Notes under the pieces: generated by a model
Told to the model about the DNA's origin: nothing
Databases searched by the model: none
The model's input: the letters and a program-made list of their open reading frames with translations, nothing else
Origin: Microdochium bolleyi
Taxonomy: Eukaryota; Ascomycota; Sordariomycetes; Xylariales; Microdochiaceae
NCBI GenBank assembly: GCA_001566295.1
Contig: KQ964246.1
Coordinates: forward strand, 3,038,001-3,102,000
Direction of reading: 5' to 3'
Length of the DNA stretch: 64,000 nucleotides
Shown: positions 56,829 through 64,000 of the stretch, piece by piece
How the letters are laid out: every line of letters begins with the position of its first letter
Position numbering within the stretch: the stretch's first letter is position 1
Translations under genes and position numbers: made by a program

Positions 56829-59314
56829 ATGGCCTCCGTTCCTCCTACGGTGCAGGTCGGAGACCGCCTCTCGTACGACGGGGCGGCCTGCACGGTCCGC
56901 TTCGTCGGTACCGTGAAAGGCACGTCCGGCTCCTGGCTGGGCGTCGAATGGGACGACCCAGCGAGGGGCAAGCACGACGGCTCACACAAGGGCGAACGGT
57001 ACTTCACGTGTAAGACAACTCCCACCGGTTTCCTCCTCTTCTCTTCCGTTCAATTTTCCGTGATGCACACACAATGTTTTGACATCGTGTGCTGACCGCA
57101 GAACCCCCCACCTCCAGGCACATCGCAGTCTCCCACGGCAGCCTCTTTCGTGCGGCCGACACGCCCCGCCGAGCCAGCCCGGGGCTTTCTGGAAGCGCTC
57201 GTGGAGAAGTACACTGCGGAGCTCGCGGACACAGCCGTTATCAAGTTCTCGGGCAAGGTAGCCGAGGAGGTCGGGTTTGACAAAACCCGCCGGCAGCAGG
57301 CGAACCTCGGCGAGCTGCGTGTCGCCATCCTCGACGGCGAGCGCATCGTATCGGCCTACGGCCCGCAGAAGCTCGATGGCGAGAAGACGGCTGACCAGGG
57401 TGGTGATACCGGATCCGTGCCGTCGCCATCGAGCATCGCCCACACGTGTCCCAAGGTGCGAGATGTGGATCTGAGCCGGAACTTGTTCCGCCAAGTGGGA
57501 TCTGTGGTCGAGATATGTGCCGAGCTTCCTGCTCTGCGTACATTGCGGTTAAAGTAAGTGGCAAACAAGTCTCATTGGGGTTGTCTGAAGAACTTGAGTC
57601 GTCAGAACGCTAACCTCTCCATTGTGGCCACAGCGGTAACCGCTTCGAAGCCGTCCTTGACGATGAGAAGTTCCAGCAAGATAGCTCCCGTGATGCTCTT
57701 CGGGGCCTCGAGGAGCTCGCCCTCGAGGAGACAATGTTGAGCTGGGACGAGATCTGCCATATATGTTCTCGGTGCGAGAGACTGGCATCGCTCTCCGCAA
57801 GCACAAACCAGCTCGCCAGACTCAATGCCACCTCTTCGTTGCTCTCCTCCTCCCTCACGTCAAATCTGGTTGCGCTCACTCTTGAGTTCAACGACTTCAC
57901 CTCCCTCGCAGACATCGCCAGCCTCGGATGTCTGCAGGCGCTGCGCAATCTGCATCTGAAGGGCAACAACATCGAGACTCTGCTCCCGAAAACCCAGCCG
58001 GGGAGCACCAGCACAGACACAGAACTGGAGGACGAGGCGCTGGCCCTGGCCAAGCTCAACCCAACACAGTACCCTCCATCCTCACCGCTGCCAGTCTTCT
58101 CCAGTAGCGTCCAGTACCTCGATATATCCTACAACAAGGTTGACTCCTGGGATTTCATCGACGGCCTGCATATCTGCTTCCCGGGCCTCACGGCACTGCG
58201 CTTCGCTCACAACCCCATCTACGACAACCCGGACCCGGATAATCTAGCCACTTCTTCCTCCATGCCCTCTTCTTCGACGACAGCAACAACGAAGAACCTC
58301 ACCGAGGAGGCGTACATGTTCACCGTCGCCCGCCTCGCGAACCTCAAAGCGCTCAACTTTGGCACGATTTCGCCCAACGACAGGCAGGACGCCGAGATGT
58401 TCTATCTGAGCCGGATCGGGAAGCAGCTCGCCGCGTCCGTCAGTGTCCCTGTCCCGCCTACTCCTGCTGTTGCTGCTTCTTCTTCTTCCTCTTCCTCACC
58501 TTCCACACCCGGCCCTGGAGCAGCAGAAAAGAAGCAACGGGAGCAAGCACAGGCACAGACGCACGAGACCCAGGCCGACGCCAGGGTCAAGGAGCAGGAG
58601 GAAGCCTTCGTCAGGCGGCACCACCCGCGCTTCGCGGCGCTGTGCGAGCTGTACGGCGCCCCCGCGGTGGTGCGGCGGCATGAGGTCAACCCGGCGTTCA
58701 TCGAGGCGCGGCTGATTACGGTGCACCTGACTCTCTGTCACCCAACCTCTTCCTCCCCCCCCTCCTCTTCTCCGGGTCAGGCTCCCGACGAGGAAGAAAT
58801 CTACAACAAGACGGTACAGCTCCCCAAGGGGATGGACATGTACGCCGTCAAGGGCATCGTGGCCAAGCTCTTCGCCAGCGCGACGACGCCGCGCGTGCTG
58901 CTGCCAGAGGACAGCACAGAGACGACGACGACGAGGCGGCGGCCCCTGCCGCCCGTCAGACCGCTGGACCTGCGCCTCGTCTGGGAGACGGGCGAGTGGG
59001 ACCCCGTGGCGGATTTCGACCAGGAGGTCGATGACAGCAGCGACGATGAGGAGGGGGCCGCTGCCGCCGACGCCGACGACGGCAACGGTTCACGGCCAGC
59101 TGCCACTGCCACTGCCACTGCTGCTCCAACCGGCCTCGTCGAGGGCAGGGAAGGAGGACAAGGAGGAGCAGCGGTAGAAGAAAGCACGAGGGCCGGCGGG
59201 AAATGGATAAAGCGCGAGGTCGAGCTGCCCGATGGCCCGCGCCAGCTCGGCTTCTGCGTGGACGGGCCGGAGGTGCGGATCCGCGTCGAGCTGCGTAACA
59301 CATCGCAGCTTTAG
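56829..59314 (+). CDS. Tubulin-folding cofactor E (CAP-Gly, LRR, ubiquitin-like)
   Basis: Cofactor E binds alpha-tubulin during assembly of the alpha/beta heterodimer in the cytosol (yeast Pac2, human TBCE). Exons are 56829-57009, 57118-57553 and 57634-59314, giving 765 aa. For intron 1 the AG at 57101 would create an in-frame stop, so the CTCCAG ending at 57117 is used; this joins YFTC to TSQSPTAASFVRPTRP. Intron 2 is GTAAGT, GCTAAC, CCACAG and restores RLNGNRFEA. The CAP-Gly domain is about residues 10-62 (GSWLGVEWDDPARGKHDG). Leucine-rich repeats run from about 150 to 400. A C-terminal ubiquitin-like region is around 560-765. Ser-, Asp- and Ala-rich inserts make the protein longer than most homologs. 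It is convergent with SDH2. Confidence 0.93.
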
Positions 59315-59808
59315 TTGATCCCAAATGCATGGCTCAAGTTCAGCTGCTAGCAAAGCAACGTGCCGCAGGATATGCCTTCCTCAAGTCTGGCTTAAATAGG
59401 AATGTAACAAGCGAGCATAATACCTGTCATAAAGTCGCGTAATCTCTCCACTGGCACGGAGTATTGTTCGGGAGAGTTCCTTTCAGGACAGATTTGAACA
59501 TAGTAAGATAGATTTTTGTATCACAGCTAATACTATACGTGGTGGGGGACATGAAAACTCCAACCATGCTTCTTGTGACAAAGGAACATGGGCCATGACA
59601 TCTGAAAACGTTATACAACAACCACCCCCGTGGCGTGACGCCGACCCTGGGATGACACTAAAACAACATCGTCGACTTTGCTTTGTACACCACTTCGTTT
59701 ATTCTCTTGGCTCGACTCCGCTTACAGGAGGAACCATGGCTGCTTTGAGCTCTTCGTGTCTTCTCCTCTCCTCAGCCCCTCATATCAACGACGTCCACAC
59801 CCTCTCCC
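59315..59808. other. Tail-to-tail intergenic
   Basis: This 494-bp AT-richer spacer carries the 3' UTRs of the TBCE and SDH2 genes. No gene is seen. Confidence 0.5.
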
Positions 59809-60834
59809 TTAAAAGGCCATCTCCTTCTTGATCTCGGCAATGGCGAGACCGGGGTTCAGGCCCTTGGGGCAGGTTCTCGTGCAGTTGAGGATGGTGTGGC
59901 AGCGGTACAGGCTCATCGAGTTGTCGAGGGCGGCCTTGCGCTCGAGCTTGCGCTCGTCACGCGAGTCGATCAGCCAGCGGTAGGACTGGAGGAGAATAGC
60001 GGGGCCGAGGTACTCCTCGGCGTTCCACCAGTACGAGGGGCACGATGTCGAGCAGCATGCGCACAGGATACATTCGTACAGGCCGTCAAGCTTCTTGCGG
60101 TCAGCCTTGCTTTGGCGATATTCCCGTCCCTGTAGGGTCAGGTGTCAGTACTGAGGTATCCCACTGTCGGGTGATTATACGCGTGGCGGAACATACGTCG
60201 GGAGCAGGAGTATCTCTCTGGAGGAAGGGCTTGATCGACTTGTACTGCTTGTAGAAGTAGGTCAAATCAGGCACGAGGTCCTTGACGACGTAGGTGTGAG
60301 GAAGAGGGTAGATCTTCAGCTCAGCACTGGCGTCAGTGGGGATGCGGCCTGTAGACAAAGCACGTCAGTACCATGTTCGCTGATGTGCAGCGCGGGCACG
60401 GGAAGTACGGCCAAGCTGTGATTATTGGCTTCGCAACTCCCGCCTGCAGTGGCAAACTTACACAAGCACGCCAGTGTGTTGGTTCCGTTGATGTTCATGG
60501 CGCAGCTACCGCAGATGCCTTCTCTGCAACTCCGGCGGAAGGTGAGAGTCGGGTCGATCTCGTTCTTGATGCGGACGAGAGCGTCGAGGACCATGGGGCC
60601 GGTCTTGTTGAGGTCGAGGGTGTATGTCTGCATCTTCGGCTTCTCGGTCGGGTTCTCTGGGTTCCACCGGTAGATCTGGAACTTCTTGAAGCGCGTGTCG
60701 GCAGTGGCGGGCTCCGGGTTGTCGGTCTGGGAGTTGACGGTAGCCATGGAGCGGGAGAAGACAGCCGGGCGCATGGCAGCCGGGCGCATGGCGGCGGCGA
60801 AGAGCCGTGACGAGGAAGAGCGGAGAGCGGCCAT
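59809..60834 (-). CDS. SDH2: Succinate dehydrogenase iron-sulfur subunit
   Basis: This is the electron-transfer subunit of mitochondrial complex II, passing electrons from the SDH1 flavin to ubiquinone in the inner membrane. Exons are 60462-60834, 60197-60348 and 59809-60129, giving 281 aa. Introns are GTAAGT...CTACAG and GTATGT...CTACAG; the latter has a TACTGAC branch. The presequence is Arg/Ala/Ser/Met-rich (MAALRSSSSRLFAAAMRPAA). The [2Fe-2S] cysteines are C103, C108, C111 and C123 (SCREGICGSC ... LAC). Intron 1 falls immediately after this cluster. The [4Fe-4S] and [3Fe-4S] clusters are served by CILCACCSTSCP and CHTILNCTRTCPKG. Length is standard and all ligands are present. Confidence 0.97.
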
Positions 60835-62080
60835 GATGACGGTGTGTGAGGGTGTTTTCTGACGAGTATGCGATGAGGCTCGTGACACACGGAGGCTTGC
60901 ACCAGGAAGACGTGGAGGAGGAGGTGAGATCGGCCGGGATCAATTCCTCTCGGTCTGGGTTGTCGTCCCGTAGACGGAGTGCGGACGGGTGCTGTGTGGT
61001 GGTGGTGGATGGCTCGTGGTGGCAACGGGGAGGAAGAATGTCTGCATCATCTGTCGTGGTGCTGGCCAACGAGACCCGAGCCGCACCACCGCACCAGCTC
61101 CATCCGTCCCCCAAGTGGTCGCCGGCCCAGCCTGCAGCACTACGGAATCGCCTTTTCGGCGGCTCCTGCCTTTGCCGAGGGACTCGCCAGGCCAATCAGC
61201 AGCTCGCAATTATTCAACTCCCAGCGGGCCGGCGGGGACGAGCCCGCGGCCACTGCTCAGCTGGTACGCATCTCGCAGGCCCTCTGCCAGGTGGCAGCCA
61301 CCGGGCTTCCCGACGGTCCTCCACCCGATCCGAACGTGCAGCGATCCCCCACACAAAGGCTCCCCGGACCATTCCGCCCTCCTCCACGCCCGGCCTCAAA
61401 TCCACCCGGGCTTGAGGACGATTGTACGTAGCTGTCTGCAGACTGCGGACCATTTTGGGAGAAGATCTCAGTTGCAATATCTACCGTAGCTGGTGACTAC
61501 TACACTCGTGCAGTGTCCCACGTATCCTTTACCCGTGAGCAACATGTCGTCCTCAGTCCATGGTCTTCCCATGCCGCCGTTATCCTGCACCTTGAAAGCC
61601 AGCCTGCAGTGTAATCGTGCTCCCTAATTTATGGACGAGGCTGTCTTGCTGTGTTCAGTTCTTGTGTCCCTTTGGGGTGTTGCGCCTGAAGCCATGATGG
61701 TCCGGCACCCAACCAACGTGGGTGAGCAGCGGGACGGTGCATCCACAATGCACTCCCGATCCAAACCGCCGGCCGGCGAAACGCGCCACCCGCCTTGCAT
61801 TTGGTTCATGCATCCATGTGGCATTTTGCTAGCCAGATCGACAAGTCGCAAGCGTGGCCGCAGGACCCCGGGACAATAGCCACCGCGACGTAATCAATTT
61901 TTCCTTCAGCCCTCCGACGACCACCTCCAGCCCGCCAACCACCGCCCCAGCCGCTCCTGTCGAACCTGCCGTCGCAGCACTGCCGTCGCAGCCTGCTCAT
62001 ACCTCGGTTCCTCCCAAACAGCGTTGGGCGATTGCGACACGCACTACATCAGGCCCCTGCCCTGCTCTTACCCCTCCGCC
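60835..62080. promoter_or_regulatory. Divergent promoter SDH2/PTC7-like
   Basis: This 1.25-kb head-to-head interval lies between two genes for mitochondrial proteins. A CCAATCA element lies at 61192-61198. GC-rich open frames cover much of it but show no motif. The 130 bp before 62081 are C/T/A-rich leader. Confidence 0.45.
61192..61198 (+). promoter_or_regulatory. CCAAT box, possible HAP-complex site
   Basis: CCAATCA matches the preferred core of the fungal HAP/CBC complex, which controls respiratory genes. It sits about 360 bp upstream of the SDH2 start. A single pentamer core is common by chance. Confidence 0.3.
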
Positions 62081-63388
62081 ATGGCAGCACGCCTGTCCCC
62101 CAGGCTGTTTGCGACGGCGACGACCTCAGCCCGGCTCCCTGCTCCGGCCTTTGGTATGCCACAACTCCTACCTGCCGTCATCTTGGGGGAGCCTGCCTCT
62201 GAGAAAAGAACGAATGCTGACTTGCACCGCTTCACAGTCTGTGCTCAGTGCCACTGGCTCAGCACCGTCGAGTCTCGCTCAAACCGCAAACTCTTCTCAT
62301 CACAACCTATACTACGGTCCCAAGACATGGCTGCCGGCACCGCGCGAAAGTTCACATACCACTCGGCTGCTGCTTTCTCGGGAAAATACAAAAAGCTCGA
62401 CCCCGCCTCCAACGTCTTCCATTTCAACCCGTACAACCACATCCATCCCCAGAAAAAACGGCCAAAGGCGAAACGCCCCGCGAGCGGCCAGGATGCCTTC
62501 TTCATAAGTCGCCTCGGCGGCTCCAGTAACTCCGTCGCGCTGGGCATTGCGGATGGCGTCGGGGGTTGGGAGGACAGCGGCGTCGATCCGGCCGACTTCT
62601 CCCACAACTTCTGCGACTACATGGCGTCCGCTGCCTACGAGTACCGCCCATCGGCCGACGTGGCGCCCCTCTCGCCCCGGGCCCTGATGCAGAAGGGATA
62701 CGACGACGTCTGCGACGACAAGAGCATCCCGGCCGGCGGCAGCACCGCGTGCGTGGCCATCGCGACGGATGATGGCCGCCTGGAGGTCGCAAACCTGGGC
62801 GACTCTGGCTTCGTGCACATCCGGCTCAACGGGGTGCACAACTACTCGGACCCGCAGACGCACGCGTTCAACACACCATATCAGCTCTCGATCATCCCAC
62901 CCAGCATGCTGGCGCGCGCGGCGGCCTTTGGCGGCGCACAGCTCTGCGACTACCCCAAGGACGCCGACGTCACAAACCACACCCTGAAGCACGGCGACAT
63001 CGTGATTTTCGCGAGCGACGGGGTCTGGGACAACCTCTTCAACCAGGACATACTTCGGATCACCAGCAAGCTCATGACCGGCATTGGCGCGTGGAAGGCA
63101 TCGCCAGGAGGCATCCGCGTTGCAGACAGCCTCGTGCCGTTCACTACTCCCGACGGGAGCGAAGTACCGTCGGCACGCTCGCTCACGTTGCAGAGCGCGC
63201 TTGCCCTCGAGATACTGGGCGCCGCCAAGTCTGCGAGCACGAACCAGCGGCAGGACGGGCCCTTTGCGAAGGAGGTGCAGAAGTACTACCCGCACGAGGA
63301 CTGGCACGGCGGGAAGATCGACGACATCTGCATCATCGTCATGGTCGTGTCCGAGGAGGGCACCTTGGAGCCCAAGGCCAAGCTGTGA
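62081..63388 (+). CDS. PTC7: PTC7/AZR1-type mitochondrial PP2C phosphatase with C-terminal AKL
   Basis: This is a metal-dependent Ser/Thr phosphatase of the Ptc7 group; the yeast protein acts in mitochondria on coenzyme Q biosynthesis (Coq7). Exons are 62081-62153 and 62238-63388, giving 407 aa. The intron (GTATGC, TGCTGAC branch, TTCACAG) is 84 nt and has no stop in the coding frame, so retention would give 435 aa. The N-terminus MAARLSPRLFATATTSARLP is a typical presequence. PP2C motifs are in order: GIADGVGGW, GGSTACVAI, ANLGDSGF, IFASDGVWDNLF and the metal-binding DDICIIVMV. The C-terminus PKAKL ends in a PTS1-type AKL. The start is the first ATG with good context (CGCCATGG). Confidence 0.92.
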   Translation: MAARLSPRLFATATTSARLPAPAFGMPQLLPAVILGEPASEKRTNADLHRFTVCAQCHWLSTVESRSNRKLFSSQPILRSQDMAAGTARKFTYHSAAAFSGKYKKLDPASNVFHFNPYNHIHPQKKRPKAKRPASGQDAFFISRLGGSSNSVALGIADGVGGWEDSGVDPADFSHNFCDYMASAAYEYRPSADVAPLSPRALMQKGYDDVCDDKSIPAGGSTACVAIATDDGRLEVANLGDSGFVHIRLNGVHNYSDPQTHAFNTPYQLSIIPPSMLARAAAFGGAQLCDYPKDADVTNHTLKHGDIVIFASDGVWDNLFNQDILRITSKLMTGIGAWKASPGGIRVADSLVPFTTPDGSEVPSARSLTLQSALALEILGAAKSASTNQRQDGPFAKEVQKYYPHEDWHGGKIDDICIIVMVVSEEGTLEPKAKL

Positions 63389-63897
63389 TCCAATGGCCTT
63401 GATCACGGCTAGCCAACATCCACATATTCAAAACGCGCATTTGCACTTCGTCCGCCGCACAACGAGAGATTCTCTTTTTGCGGCCAATCTCCCAGAGAAG
63501 CCGGCCCACCCACATTTGACCTTGTACATATTTTTACTTGGAGTTATCTTCGGCTTAACCGTCCGGAATGAAATCGATCCCACATAGGTCCAACAGAGGG
63601 CAGCAGCAGCAGTGGCACAATGTCAGACTGTCATCGGCGTTTATCGATCCCACACATTGGACAGTAGGAGCAATGAAACGCATCAGCATCGTACGTGGAG
63701 GGGGGATAGCCCATATATAGAAAGGGATCACCTATTCACCATGGAAGCATTGCGTCATATTCACACCAACGATAGAATCTAGCATAGACATATAGAAGGG
63801 TCAGGCCCGAAACCATATGTAATAGCAATACCACGATTCAAACCACGTATCATTGAGATCAAGGAGCGAGGTCCCGTCCCAGCAGTGGCCACAAACA
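63389..63897. other. 3' UTR and intergenic
   Basis: This holds the 3' UTR of the PTC7-like gene, AT-rich and with several CATATATAG-like strings. No gene is seen until the possible terminal exon described next. Confidence 0.45.
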
Positions 63898-63948
63898 TTA
63901 CCGTCTCTCTAGCTCATCCACCGCCAGTGGCACCGGGAGCGGCTTAAA
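63898..63948 (-). CDS. Possible last exon of a gene beyond the right edge
   Basis: On the minus strand a CGCATTAG acceptor-like site precedes 16 codons (FKPLPVPLAVDELERR) and a TAA. A GTAGGT donor-like string sits about 50 bp upstream at the window edge. The peptide looks protein-like, but the exon is too short to identify and could be chance. Confidence 0.2.
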   Translation of the reverse strand, partial: FKPLPVPLAVDELERR

Positions 63949-64000
63949 CTAATGCGAGGAAAGCATGCAAGAAACAACGGCCCTCCATCTCTACCTACCA

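Noticed and set aside
57102..57117. Upstream acceptor at 57101 for TBCE intron 1
   Set aside because: It would create an in-frame TAA at the junction; the CTCCAG ending at 57117 restores the conserved sequence.
62312..63406. 364-codon minus-strand frame
   Set aside because: Antisense shadow of the PTC7-like gene, whose plus-strand PP2C motifs are complete.

Overview
The window is nuclear DNA from a filamentous ascomycete, most likely a Sordariomycete. Coding regions are GC-rich and carry short introns (51-89 nt, one of 252 nt) with GT-AG borders and CTAAC/CTGAC-like branch sites. Several families look fungus-specific: a two-exon lumazine synthase with the filamentous-fungal insertion, an FLC/TRP-like channel, a CYB2-type dehydrogenase and a stand-alone MaoC hydratase. 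There is no prokaryotic, viral or transposon gene, no CRISPR array and no convincing tRNA or rRNA.

Layout. 0-14.3 kb: the 3' end of an unidentified gene, lumazine synthase (RIB4), a MutL homolog, an FLC/TRP-like membrane protein, a Cys/Met-metabolism PLP enzyme and a membrane-anchored polysaccharide deacetylase. 14.3-24 kb: gene-poor, with one conserved hypothetical protein and its probable long leader. 24-35 kb: a compact RNA-processing neighbourhood of PWP1, PRP16, a four-exon acylphosphatase, a Hep59/Tls1 splicing factor and a REX1-type exonuclease. 35-42.6 kb: PEX5, a mitochondrial two-RRM protein and a bHLH transcription factor. 42.6-52 kb: gene-poor, with one possible small Cys protein. 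52-63.4 kb: a cytochrome-b5/FMN 2-hydroxyacid dehydrogenase, a MaoC hydratase, tubulin cofactor E, succinate dehydrogenase iron-sulfur subunit and a PTC7-type PP2C phosphatase.

A peroxisome/mitochondrion theme runs through the right half. The window encodes the PTS1 receptor PEX5 and three proteins that end in PTS1-type tripeptides: the CYB2-like enzyme (AKL), the MaoC hydratase (SKL) and the PTC7-like phosphatase (AKL, together with a mitochondrial-type N-terminus). The first two are transcribed divergently from one intergenic region. The PTC7-like gene also has an N-terminal intron that is a multiple of three and stop-free, so both spliced and retained forms would be translatable.

Exon borders were inferred by eye from splice signals, reading frame and family conservation; none is backed by transcript data. 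Start codons are the best ATG judged by context and family length.
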